NCBI RefSeq assembly: GCF_000376565.1
Contig: NZ_BARG01000018.1
Location: forward strand, 186,001-250,000
Source: Streptomyces hokutonensis
Lineage (GTDB): Bacteria > Actinomycetota > Actinomycetes > Streptomycetales > Streptomycetaceae
DNA: 64,000 nucleotides
Direction of reading: 5' to 3'
Made by a program: the position numbers and the translations under genes. Under the pieces are notes generated by a model, which saw nothing but the letters and a program-made list of their open reading frames with translations, searched no databases and had not been told where the DNA came from. Positions 9,101 to 16,266 of the stretch are shown here, piece after piece. Every line of letters begins with the position of its first letter. Within the stretch, counting starts at the first letter, position 1.

Positions 9101-9727
9101 TCCCGCACCGGCGTGACGTCGTCCGCGGGGCATCGCACCGGGGAGGTACGGCCCCTCGGCTCCCGGGCGGGTGACGTGCCCTCCGCGGGCTCCCGTACCG
9201 GCGAGATGCCGTCCGCGGGTTCCCCCGTCCGGGAGGCGCCGGCCGCTGGTCTTTACGCCGGTGATTCGGCTTCCGTCGGTTTGCGGGCCGGAGGTGCTCT
9301 GCCCGGCGGGTCTCGTTCCGGTGGGGGCGCGTCGTCGCTCGGGGCCCGGTCGGGAGGTGTGCCCGGCTCGGGTGCCTGGAGTGGGTCCGGGCGGCTGCCC
9401 CGGCGGGTGCGGCAGGCCAATCTGGCGCCGCAGTTGCGGGACCGGGTCGTGGAGGCCGACGGTGACCACGGGCCGGGGCGGGAGGCGGAGCGGCGGCCGG
9501 AGCAGGCGCGGTCGATGCTCGCCGCGCTCCGGGACGGTACCCGTCGGGCCCGTGCGCAGGAGGAAGTGCCCATGCCCGCCTGGCCGTCGGCGATGGGCAG
9601 GGAAGGCTCCGCGCCGGGCCGTCCGGCAACCCCGCAAGACGAGTTTCCGCCGGCCACCTGGCCCACCACCCCGCCCGAGCGGCGTCAGCTGCCCACCCGT
9701 CCCCGTCCGACAAGGAACAACCCATGA
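6149..9727 (+). CDS. cvnA: Conservon sensor kinase-like protein CvnA with repeat tail
   Basis: This membrane histidine-kinase-like protein is the first of a CvnABCD conservon. From the GTG at 6149 (1192 residues) it has transmembrane helix 1 at about 24-47, an extracytoplasmic nitrate/nitrite-sensor-like region, helix 2 at about 322-346, a HAMP-like linker, and a GHKL ATPase with N-box ELIENG (about 540), EDRGLGLA (about 570) and LGLFTVGHLA (about 605). The DHLATRMRRNAE segment is typical of conservon kinases. A Pro/Ser-rich stretch and about 30 decapeptide repeats (about 768-1070) separate the ATPase from the conserved C-terminal LPRRVRQANLAPQL motif. The stop overlaps cvnB (ATGA). An in-frame ATG at 6038 is the alternative start. 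Confidence 0.9.
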   Translation: MSRHRDTSTQTGPGSGRGRSIRASLITLAVVPATAMVLLWVSGSFALFDQWHRSNTVGQAAKTTYALQPAIGEFQKERQLTVGLLASHGSRTALEAQRRRTDALLAGFRTADAASSGAGSAQYKAQLATVRKRIGALTAERTAVDAGKSTRQQAYAVYSDAVSSALNLFGMLSTDSGDAATAADAGHALAFLRGTEALSQEEAILGGVAASGKLSVQERSSLAAAEAVRVSVLSNEVEPYLSTEMGAALEQVMGGRDWEAMAAFETAVASASAGHDGTIAVPHTTAARAAAPARVTGGVQAVEGQFLYKVTGDSQDRTHQVLVKALLGSALALVAVLAVALLSWRITRSLLGRMSGLRAETLELAEERLPELITRLRTQGKRAELDDLPELDYGTDELGKVAEAFNSAQRTAVSVALEQASLREGARLVFHNMSRRIQLLVHRQLTVIDSMERKEQDPQLLADLYRVDHLATRMRRNAESLTVLSGAAPRRRWKHAVPLADLLRSAVSEIEGYTRVVVEPLPPIAVLGPAVGDTIHLMAELIENGVTFSPPHTEVRVRALPVAQGYAVEVEDRGLGLAVDEYAAANELLHHPKDFSFTTLGEDPRLGLFTVGHLAQRHGITASLQASSYGGSLAVVVLPQALTEPVADAVPSPLDARAERHLASVAGSPTDPFPPPGQPTGPVGGPPRAGVTAGGMPMRTRRTRNAAAGPVVTTTTPTQEATPSYGTAPTYEPAPSREPAPSYEAAPSREPAPSYDAAPPRETGPFTGSHAGDAPSDGPRTGDAPTPGDMPSAGSRTGDMPSGASRAGDMSSAGSRAGDLPSTGSRAKDLPSKGSRIGEMRALGSRKGGAPSPGSRAGETPSVGFQAGDASYTGSRTGEMRSLSPQAGDAPYTISRTGETPSVGSRTGETRSPGSQAGDAPYAGSRTGETPSAGPRTGETRSLGSQAGDAPYAGSRTGETPSAGPRAGETRSPGSQAGDAPYAGSRTGVTSSAGHRTGEVRPLGSRAGDVPSAGSRTGEMPSAGSPVREAPAAGLYAGDSASVGLRAGGALPGGSRSGGGASSLGARSGGVPGSGAWSGSGRLPRRVRQANLAPQLRDRVVEADGDHGPGREAERRPEQARSMLAALRDGTRRARAQEEVPMPAWPSAMGREGSAPGRPATPQDEFPPATWPTTPPERRQLPTRPRPTRNNP
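8450..9390 (+). repeat. 30-bp in-frame tandem repeats in the cvnA tail
   Basis: About 30 imperfect copies of a 30-bp unit encode the decapeptide G-S-R-(T/A)-G-(E/D)-x-(P/R)-S-x. The middle shows a higher-order 90-bp unit (GSQAGDAPYA, GSRTGETPSA, GPRTGETRSL) repeated about three times, a sign of recent expansion. Confidence 0.9.
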
Positions 9728-10161
9728 CTGCGCCCAACACCACGCACGGCGGACTGGCCTGGCTGCTGGACAACCTGATCGAGCGGATCCCCGAGACCCT
9801 GCACGCCATCGTCCTGTCGGAGGACGGACTCCTCGTCGGCTCCTCCGAGAAGCTCGCCCAGGACGACGCCGAGCAACTCGCCGCCATTTCCTCGGGAGTT
9901 CACTCGCTCGCGCTCGGCACCAGCCGCCACTTCGGCGGCGGCCGGGTGCAGCAGACCGTCATCGAGATGGACGACCTGTTCCTCTTCGTCACCACCGCGG
10001 GCGGCGGCGCCCGGCTCGCCGTCCTCGCCACCTCCGAGGTCGACGTCGGCAACGTCGGTTATGAAATGACCATGGTCGTGCGGCAGGTGGGGCAGTTCCT
10101 CAGTGCCGCCCCCCGGTTCCCGGAGTACAGCGGTGTGCCCTTCGCGGGTGAGCATGAATGA
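9724..10161 (+). CDS. cvnB: Conservon roadblock/LC7 protein CvnB
   Basis: This 145-residue protein has the roadblock/LC7 fold (LDNLIERIPETLHAIVLSEDGLLVGSS at the start, split here by context rather than by gaps). In conservons it is thought to regulate the CvnD GTPase, in the manner of MglB-type GTPase-activating proteins. Its ATG overlaps the cvnA stop (ATGA), and its own stop overlaps the cvnC start in the same way, so the operon is translationally coupled. Confidence 0.93.
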   Translation: MTAPNTTHGGLAWLLDNLIERIPETLHAIVLSEDGLLVGSSEKLAQDDAEQLAAISSGVHSLALGTSRHFGGGRVQQTVIEMDDLFLFVTTAGGGARLAVLATSEVDVGNVGYEMTMVVRQVGQFLSAAPRFPEYSGVPFAGEHE

Positions 10162-10532
10162 GACATTGGTCGGAGGAAGATCCCTGGGAGGACGAAGACC
10201 CCGCGCTGCTCGTCCGCCCGTACACGGTGACCGGCGGCCGCACCCCGACCGCCCACTCCGGCATCGAGCTGATCACCCTGATCAGCACGGTCCGGCCACC
10301 CACCCGCGACCAGCGCCTCCAGCCCGAACAGAACCGGCTGCTCGCGCTCTGCCGCACCCCGACGGCGCTGGTGGAGGTCGCCGCCCTGCTCGACCAACCC
10401 GTCGCGGTCATACGGGTGTTGCTCGATGACCTCCTGGACAACGAACTCGTCTCCGTCTCCCCGCCCGCCGCGGCCGGTACCCCCGACGCCCGTTTCCTCC
10501 AGGCAGTGATCGATGGCATTCGCAGAATCTGA
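10158..10532 (+). CDS. cvnC: Conservon DUF742 protein CvnC
   Basis: This 124-residue DUF742 protein has the family hallmark LVRPYTVTGGRT near the N-terminus, followed by a winged-helix-like segment (TALVEVAALLDQPVAVIRVL) and the DLLDNELVSV strand. It is cytoplasmic and is expected to complex with the other conservon proteins. It overlaps cvnB by 4 bp and cvnD by 20 bp. Confidence 0.93.
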   Translation: MRHWSEEDPWEDEDPALLVRPYTVTGGRTPTAHSGIELITLISTVRPPTRDQRLQPEQNRLLALCRTPTALVEVAALLDQPVAVIRVLLDDLLDNELVSVSPPAAAGTPDARFLQAVIDGIRRI

Positions 10533-11145
10533 CCCCCGCGCAAGCCGCTCTCGCGCCACCACCGTCGCGCCCAACGCCGCCACGGCCAAGATCCTCGTCG
10601 CGGGCGGTTTCGGCGTCGGCAAGACCACGCTCGTCGGCGCGATCAGCGAGACGACGCCCTTGCGCACCGAGGAACTCATCACCGAGGCCAGCGTCGGCAT
10701 CGACAGCCTCGCCGGCGTCGAGCAGAAGACCACGACCACGGTCGCCATGGACTTCGGCCGGATCACGCTGAGTTCGGCCCTCGTGGTCTATCTCTTCGGC
10801 GCCCCGGGCCAGGACCGGTTCTGGTTCATGTGGGACGACCTGTCCCGCGGCGCGCTCGGCGCGGTCGTCCTCGCCGACACCCGGCGGCTGGAGAGCTGCT
10901 TCCCGTCCGTCGACTTCTTCGAGCACCGCGGCATCCCCTTCGCCGTGGGCGTCAACTGCTTCAACGGCGTCTGCGAGGAGGACCCCGAGGAGATCCGCAC
11001 CGCCCTCGACCTCGCCCCCGACATCCCGCTCGTCCTGTGCGACGCCCGAGACCGCGAGTCGGTCAAGACGGTCCTGCTCGCCCTCCTCGAACACGTCATG
11101 CGGGGCCTGGCGGTGGAGGCGTCGGGGGACCGCCAGCCGGTGTAG
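10513..11145 (+). CDS. cvnD: Conservon small GTPase CvnD
   Basis: This 210-residue Ras-like GTP-binding protein of the MglA/conservon group has P-loop GGFGVGKTTL (about residues 31-40), a TTTT switch segment, G3 region GAPGQDRF and NCFNG in place of the usual NKxD. It is expected to be the output switch of the CvnA-CvnB-CvnC complex. It overlaps the end of cvnC by 20 bp. No cytochrome P450 gene follows, unlike in some conservons; the next gene is convergent. Confidence 0.93.
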   Translation: MAFAESDPRASRSRATTVAPNAATAKILVAGGFGVGKTTLVGAISETTPLRTEELITEASVGIDSLAGVEQKTTTTVAMDFGRITLSSALVVYLFGAPGQDRFWFMWDDLSRGALGAVVLADTRRLESCFPSVDFFEHRGIPFAVGVNCFNGVCEEDPEEIRTALDLAPDIPLVLCDARDRESVKTVLLALLEHVMRGLAVEASGDRQPV

Positions 11146-11193
11146 CCGTACGGCCGGGCGTCCGGTCGTACGGCCAACCACGCGGTCGTACGG

Positions 11194-11967
11194 TCAGGAG
11201 GGCTTCGTCGCCGAAACGGCGGTCGCGGTCAGCGTGCCGTCGCACTCCGCGAACTGCCCGTCTTCAAGGGCGACTTGGTGTTTCCCGGCGCCGGGCAGTC
11301 CGATCACCATCGTCGGGTAGATCACCGGCGCCGACCCCGACTCGCAGTAGCCGTCCCCCTCGCCCTGCACCTGCACGAAGGTCAGCTTCAGCCAGGCCTG
11401 GCCGCCGGGCGACAGCTTCACGGGGGAGGCGGAGCCGGTGGGGGTGACCTTCAGGGGGACGTTGAGCTCCGGGGAGCCGTTCGCGGCGCCGGCGACAGTG
11501 GGGTGGCCCTGGAGGAGGCACGACTTGGCGGTGGTGTTGGTGAACTGGACGATCGCCGCCCCGGTTCCGGTGCCCTGCGGCCGGTCGGCGGCCTGGTAGG
11601 CGATCGCCTTGAGTGATGCCGCCGCACAGGTCTTCACCGCGGTGCCCGTGGACCCGGACGACCCTGTGGACCCCGTGGATCCGGAGGTCCCCGTGGATCC
11701 CGTGGATCCGGACGACCCCGTGGACCCGGAGGTCCCCGTGGACCCCGTGGATCCGGACGACCCCGTGGACCCGGAGGCCCCCGTAGAACCGGAGGCCCCC
11801 GTGGATCCGGAGGAGATGGGGGAGGCGGTCGAGGTCGGCGACTGTGACGACACGTCGGACCCGGCGGACCCGGTGTCCGTGTCGCCCGGCTGACATGCCG
11901 TCATCACCAATGCCGCCGACAGCGCGGCCGTCGCCATCGCGGCCCTGCGGATGCTGCTCTTCTGCAT
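11194..11967 (-). CDS. DUF4232 lipoprotein with Gly-Ser-Thr repeat linker
   Basis: This 257-residue secreted protein has a short signal peptide ending in a lipobox-like VMTAC (Met at -3 is unusual), a Ser/Thr/Gly repeat linker at about residues 48-108, and a C-terminal DUF4232 domain ([30 protein letters not shown], paired Cys). It is probably lipid-anchored on the outer face of the membrane with the linker spanning the cell wall. Function unknown. The gene is convergent with cvnD, separated by 48 bp containing repeated CGTACGG segments. Confidence 0.85.
   Translation of the reverse strand: MQKSSIRRAAMATAALSAALVMTACQPGDTDTGSAGSDVSSQSPTSTASPISSGSTGASGSTGASGSTGSSGSTGSTGTSGSTGSSGSTGSTGTSGSTGSTGSSGSTGTAVKTCAAASLKAIAYQAADRPQGTGTGAAIVQFTNTTAKSCLLQGHPTVAGAANGSPELNVPLKVTPTGSASPVKLSPGGQAWLKLTFVQVQGEGDGYCESGSAPVIYPTMVIGLPGAGKHQVALEDGQFAECDGTLTATAVSATKPS
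11640..11815 (-). repeat. Short in-frame tandem repeats in the lipoprotein linker
   Basis: Nested 9- and 15-bp units encode [12 protein letters not shown] and GTS modules. The opposite strand reads as a PVDPDD repeat, which is only a shadow of this array. Confidence 0.85.
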
Positions 11968-12095
11968 GACGTCCCCCGAGTTCGGTTCGTGCGACCGGAC
12001 TTGCCGGCATTTCGGCGGGGGAGACAGTTCAGGTCGTACGCCCGGTTTCCTCTATGCGTTCGCTGTGTCCCGGCTGTGACGAGATCAAGGCCGGA

Positions 12096-13007
12096 TCAGG
12101 ACGACTCGGCCGGCTTCCCGTCCGTCCCCGCCTCGAAGCTCGCGAAGTACGCCGCCGCCATGTCCTCGTCGCCGTGCCCCTGTGCCGCCGCCCGCGCGAA
12201 CCGTTCCGCGCCCGCCGCCGCCACATCCAGCCGTACGCCGTTCGCCGCGCCGGCCTGCACGATCAGGCGGGCGTCCTTCTCCGCCGTCGAGACCGCGAAA
12301 CTCGCCGGAGTCAGCTGGTCGTTCAGGATCGCGGCCGACTTGGCGTGCAGGTACCCCATGTCGAGGGGGCCGCCGGCGATGAGGTCGAGGAAGCTCTGGG
12401 GGTTCACGCCCAGGCCCTTGGAGAGGGCCAGGGCCTCGCCCGCCGCGTTCGTCACGGCCAGCACCCAGCTGTTGGCGACCAGCTTCAGGCGGGTCGCGGT
12501 GGCGGCCGCGCCGTCCTCGCCCACCCACATCGTGCGGGCGCCGACCGCGTCGAAGACCGGGGTGACCGCCGCGCGCCCGGACTCCGGGCCCGCCGCGAGG
12601 ACCGTCAGCTGGCCGGCCTCGGCGGGCTGGCGGGTGCCGAGCACGGGGGCGTCGTAGAAGACCAGTTCGTGGCGGCCGGCGAACGCGGCCAGTTCGGCCA
12701 CCGATTCGAGGCCCGAGGTCGTCGACTGGATCCACGCGGCGCCGGGACGCAGGACGGGCGCGGCCTCGCGCATCACATCGAGGACGGTGTCGCCGTCGTA
12801 GAGCATGGTGAGGACGACGTCCGCGTCGCGTACGGCCTCCGCCACGGTGTCGGTGACGTGCGCGCCGTCGGCGGACAGCGGTTCGGCCTTGGCGCGGGTG
12901 CGGTTCCAGGCGTGCACGGTGTGTCCCGCACGGGCGAGGTTGCGGGCCATCGCGGCGCCCATGATGCCGGTGCCCAGGACACCTACGGTGAGCTTCTCGG
13001 TGGTCAT
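12096..13007 (-). CDS. NAD(P)-dependent beta-hydroxyacid dehydrogenase family protein
   Basis: This 303-residue member of the 3-hydroxyisobutyrate/6-phosphogluconate dehydrogenase superfamily has the N-terminal Rossmann motif GVLGTGIMGAAMARNLARAG, a linker helix with catalytic lysine in LKLVANSW, and the helical C-terminal domain. Substrate unknown. The open frame extends upstream to 13175, but MTTEKLTVGVLG at 13007 gives the normal family start. The region 13008-13316 holds only its promoter region, with some CTGGCCGG repeats, and no other gene that I can see. Confidence 0.88.
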   Translation of the reverse strand: MTTEKLTVGVLGTGIMGAAMARNLARAGHTVHAWNRTRAKAEPLSADGAHVTDTVAEAVRDADVVLTMLYDGDTVLDVMREAAPVLRPGAAWIQSTTSGLESVAELAAFAGRHELVFYDAPVLGTRQPAEAGQLTVLAAGPESGRAAVTPVFDAVGARTMWVGEDGAAATATRLKLVANSWVLAVTNAAGEALALSKGLGVNPQSFLDLIAGGPLDMGYLHAKSAAILNDQLTPASFAVSTAEKDARLIVQAGAANGVRLDVAAAGAERFARAAAQGHGDEDMAAAYFASFEAGTDGKPAESS

Positions 13008-13316
13008 GACTCGGCTTTCGTCCTCGACGATGTTGTCGAGGACCAGGGTGCCAGGACGACACACGCCCGGCCTCCCGGCGGTGCGGGCGACACCCACCGG
13101 CTTCGGCCGGCCACCCGGTACCCGTTCCGGGCACGCGCACCCGTCGCCTTGGGTCGGGCGCGCGGCACCCCTCACCTCTGACCGCGCGCGTGTTCCCCAC
13201 CCGGCTCTGGCCGGGCGCCAGGCACCGGCCAGTTCTGGCCGTGCGTAAGCCGCCGTGCGTCAGCCGGTGATCGTGAGCTGCCCCTCGTGAGCTGCTCCCC
13301 CGCAAGCTGCCGCCCG

Positions 13317-14744
13317 TCAGCCCGTGAGCGTGAACCAGGTCGAGCGGGACTTCTGCCACTCCGGGTGGGTGAGGTCCTTGGCCTCGGTGCCGTCGGCGTA
13401 GAGGTCGGCCGAGCCGTCGTCGGTGATCAGTTGGGCGCGGGCGTCCGTCGCCGTCAGGTCGGGGACGTCTACGACCGCCTCCCAGGCGCCCGGGTCCGTG
13501 GTCGGCAGGTCGCGCAGCTTGACCGGCTTGTCGGCCGCGTTGCCGGTCCAGGAGTAGAGGGCGTACGGGTCGGAGTTGTCGTCGGCGGCCCAGGAACCGG
13601 CGACGATCAGGTACTGGTTCGCCGCGTTCTTGCGGATGTCGCGCACCGAGAGACCACCGAGGTCCAGCTCGACCGGCGTGCCGAAGGTCGCCGCCGTGCC
13701 GTTCGCCACCACCTTGTCGATGTTGGTGACCGGGACCAGGAGCGCCTTGCCGCCCGCCACCGCGGGGGCGAGGGGTGCGCGGAAGCCGACGTACGCCGTC
13801 GTCGTCGAACCCGGTGCGAACTCCAGCCCCTCCACGTTGAATCCGTCGATCTCCTTGGGGATCTCACCGTCCGCGGTGCCCGCCGCGAAGCCGTACTTGT
13901 TGCCGTTCGCCTTGTCCCAGGCCACCAGGTCGTCACGCAGCTTGCCGTACGAACTGCCGTAGGAGAGCGCGGTGTCGGCGCCGGTGCCGGTCACCTTGGT
14001 GGTGAAGACCGTGTTGCGGGCCGCCTTGTACTCGCCGTCCTTGTTGTTGCCGAGCGAGCCGGTCCAGTAGATCGTGTCGCCGACACGGGCCGCGCCCTCG
14101 ATGTCGATCTCCTTGTCGACGCCGATGTCGTCGCTGAAGTCCCAGGTCTTGATCGGCGCGCCGGACGCCGAACGGTCGTACAGGCGGAGGACGTTGGACT
14201 CGTCGTCCGCTACGACGACGTAGCCGCCGCCCACGTCGACTGCGGCGGAGGCATCGCTGGAGCCGGTCAAGTAGCGGGTGTCGGCGGGCTGTTGGACCGC
14301 CGCCGACGCCGCGTAGTGGAGGGTCTTGGTGGCCGTCTTGCCGCCGAGGCCCGTGACCTTCACCGTCAGGTCGGTGTAGCCCTGCGCGGCCGCCGCGACG
14401 GCGAGTTGGCGGGTGGCGCCGGTGCCGGTGACGGTCACCGCGCCCGTCGGCGCCACGGACGTCCTGCTGCTCTTGCTCGCCGCCACCGTCAACGCGCCGA
14501 CGTCCGCGCCGCTCTGGGCGACCGTCACCCGGACCGTCGGATCGCCGACCGCGCCCACCGCGCCGGAGAGGTAGGAGGCCGAGAGGGAGATGGTCGGGGT
14601 GCCGTAACTCGCCGCATGCGCCCGGGTGTTGAAGCTCAGGCCGAGGGCGGCGAGGGCGAGGCAGGTGCCTGCCACGGCGACCGTCCTGCGCCCGCTGGAG
14701 AAAACTCCGTTGGAAGCTCCGCTGGAGAAAACGTAGTCCTGCAC
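13317..14744 (-). CDS. Secreted beta-rich protein, DUF3616-like
   Basis: This 475-residue exported protein has a Sec signal of about 45 residues (ending TRAHA-AS), an Ig/cadherin-like domain at about 50-150, and a larger propeller-like region. The propeller contains EIDIEGAARVGDTIYWTGSLGNNKDGEY, here quoted in parts: EIDIEGAARVGD and IYWTGSLGNNKDG. That DIEG/W-x-GS pattern resembles DUF3616, whose function is unknown. The GTG at 14744 is chosen because AAGGGG precedes it; the frame extends to 14834. The MazG-like gene ends 38 bp upstream, so the two may be co-transcribed. Confidence 0.8.
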   Translation of the reverse strand: MQDYVFSSGASNGVFSSGRRTVAVAGTCLALAALGLSFNTRAHAASYGTPTISLSASYLSGAVGAVGDPTVRVTVAQSGADVGALTVAASKSSRTSVAPTGAVTVTGTGATRQLAVAAAAQGYTDLTVKVTGLGGKTATKTLHYAASAAVQQPADTRYLTGSSDASAAVDVGGGYVVVADDESNVLRLYDRSASGAPIKTWDFSDDIGVDKEIDIEGAARVGDTIYWTGSLGNNKDGEYKAARNTVFTTKVTGTGADTALSYGSSYGKLRDDLVAWDKANGNKYGFAAGTADGEIPKEIDGFNVEGLEFAPGSTTTAYVGFRAPLAPAVAGGKALLVPVTNIDKVVANGTAATFGTPVELDLGGLSVRDIRKNAANQYLIVAGSWAADDNSDPYALYSWTGNAADKPVKLRDLPTTDPGAWEAVVDVPDLTATDARAQLITDDGSADLYADGTEAKDLTHPEWQKSRSTWFTLTG

Positions 14745-14781
14745 TGGGACCCCTTCGTCGGCTCGGTGTCGACGAGAAGGC

Positions 14782-15174
14782 TCAGTGGATCTCACCAACT
14801 TGGCGCGGCGCGGGCAGGTCCTGAGGGTGAACAACGGCGGACGGGCCGAGGGAGCGTTCCATGACCCGGGCCAGGTGACGGGTGAAGACCTCCTGTGCGT
14901 CGGGGGTCAGCGTGCGCAGCGCGATCAGCGCGGTGATGACGACGTCGCACAGTTCGGCCCGCACGTCGTCCCAGGTGTGGGTGACGCCCTTGCGCGGGTT
15001 CTGGCCGGTCACCCCGATCACCGCCTCGGAGACCTCGCCGACCTCCTCGGACAGCTTCAGGATGCGGAGGAGGAGCCCCTCCCGGCCGTCGAGGGGACTG
15101 TTCGTGTCCACCCAGGTCCAGAGGTCCTCGATACCGGTCCAGAGCCCGGTGGGCTGGTCCTTCTGATCACTCAT
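14782..15174 (-). CDS. MazG-like nucleotide pyrophosphohydrolase
   Basis: This 130-residue all-helical protein has the MazG metal-binding pattern: EEVGEVSEAV in helix 1 and ELCDVVITAL in helix 2, which provide E-x-x-E and E-x-x-D type ligands. The family hydrolyses NTPs to NMP and pyrophosphate, often for house-cleaning. It lies between DoxX and the secreted DUF3616-like gene on the same strand. Confidence 0.85.
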   Translation of the reverse strand: MSDQKDQPTGLWTGIEDLWTWVDTNSPLDGREGLLLRILKLSEEVGEVSEAVIGVTGQNPRKGVTHTWDDVRAELCDVVITALIALRTLTPDAQEVFTRHLARVMERSLGPSAVVHPQDLPAPRQVGEIH

Positions 15175-15197
15175 GGACCCAGCCTGCCATCAGGTCC

Positions 15198-15743
15198 CTA
15201 CTCGTCGAACAGCGTCTCCTGCTCGAACACCGCCGCCTCCCGCACCCGCCGGTTGCGCAGGCCCACCACCACGGCCGTCGCCGCCCCGGTCACCGCGAGC
15301 GCGGCCGGGACCATCCAGTCCCGGTTCACCGCGTGGCCGAGCGCGTGGTCCAGGGAGAGACGGCCAGGGCCCGTGATCGCGAGGCCGGCCACGGTCAGGG
15401 CGAGGGAGGCCGCGTACTCGTAGCCGCCGCCCGCCGCGAAGAAGCCGTTGGGCGCGTGCACGGCGGTCGCGCCCGCCATCGCGCCGGCCGCCGCGGCGCC
15501 CGCCGCCGGGGTCGCCAGCCCCAGTGCCAGCAGGGCACCGCCACCCGCCTCCGCGAGGCCGGCCATCGTGGCGCTCCGTCTGCCGGGGGAGTAGCCCATC
15601 GCCTCCATGGCCGCGCCGGTGCCCTCGATCCCGCCCCCGCCGAACCAGCCGAACAGCTTCTGCGAGCCGTGCGCGGCCAGCACCCCGCCGGTACCCAGCC
15701 GGAGCAGCAGCAGGCCCAGATCTTGTCGGTCGTAACAGGTCAT
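15198..15743 (-). CDS. DoxX family membrane protein
   Basis: This 181-residue inner-membrane protein has four hydrophobic helices and the DoxX signature GLLLLRLGTGGVLAAHGSQKLF, quoted here as LLLRLGTGG and AHGSQKLFGWF. The family is linked to redox and oxidative-stress complexes. The ATG at 15743 has GGGGAG five bases upstream; the longer frame to 15842 is not needed. It precedes the MazG-like gene by 23 bp. Confidence 0.88.
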   Translation of the reverse strand: MTCYDRQDLGLLLLRLGTGGVLAAHGSQKLFGWFGGGGIEGTGAAMEAMGYSPGRRSATMAGLAEAGGGALLALGLATPAAGAAAAGAMAGATAVHAPNGFFAAGGGYEYAASLALTVAGLAITGPGRLSLDHALGHAVNRDWMVPAALAVTGAATAVVVGLRNRRVREAAVFEQETLFDE

Positions 15744-15865
15744 GGTGACTCCCCGGACGGACGGCGCGGACGGTCCCTCCACCGTCGCACCTCCGACCTG
15801 CGACGGGCTCGCCCGGACAGCCGTTCGGGTGGCGGCCCCCACGGAACGGTGTGAGTCTGGCCCGC

Positions 15866-16192
15866 ATGACGATTCAGCCAGCCAAACTCAGCGATCCGGC
15901 CGTCCGGGCCTTCGTCAGCGCCGTCAACGCCCATGACCGCGACGCCTTCCTGGCGCTGCTCGCGCCCGGCGCGACCATGGCCGACGACGGCTCGGACCGC
16001 GACCTCGACGAGTGGATCGACCGGGAGATCTTCTCCTCCCACGGCCACATGGAGGTCGACCGCGAGTCGAACGGCGGCCGGGCCCTCGTCGCCCGCTACT
16101 CCAACGACGCGTGGGGCGAGATGCGCACCCGCTGGAGTTTCACGGTCGGCGAGGACGGCAGGATCGCCCGCTTCGAGACCGGGCAGGCCTGA
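15866..16192 (+). CDS. NTF2-like/SnoaL-like nuclear-transport-fold protein
   Basis: This 108-residue cytoplasmic protein has the NTF2 cone fold pattern: FVSAVNAHDRDAFLALLAPGATM, quoted as VSAVNAHDRDAFLALLA, followed by the strands GGRALVARYS and MRTRWSFTV. Ligand or activity unknown. The ATG at 15866 is chosen; an in-frame GTG at 15851 with GGAACG upstream is possible. It is divergent from DoxX and lies 74 bp before the aldo/keto reductase. Confidence 0.8.
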   Translation: MTIQPAKLSDPAVRAFVSAVNAHDRDAFLALLAPGATMADDGSDRDLDEWIDREIFSSHGHMEVDRESNGGRALVARYSNDAWGEMRTRWSFTVGEDGRIARFETGQA

Positions 16193-16227
16193 CCGACGTA
16201 AAAGGCACCGCCCCGATGTAAAAACCC

Positions 16228-16258
16228 TTGCCTTGGTGTGCACTCCAACTCCTAGTGT
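16228..16258 (+). promoter_or_regulatory. MerR-type promoter with 19-bp spacer
   Basis: TTGCCT (-35, 16228-16233) and TAGTGT (-10, 16253-16258) are separated by exactly 19 bases, the hallmark of MerR-regulated promoters. The near-palindrome CTTGGTGTGCACTCCAAC (16232-16249) fills the spacer and resembles operators of the NmlR/AdhR branch. The start codon at 16267 lies 8 bases after the -10, so the transcript is probably leaderless. Confidence 0.65.
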
Positions 16259-16266
16259 CCGCAGGC

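Noticed and set aside
11609..11893. Plus-strand PVDPDD repeat protein
   Set aside because: It is the complement of the Gly-Ser-Thr linker of the DUF4232 lipoprotein, which has a signal peptide and domain on the minus strand.
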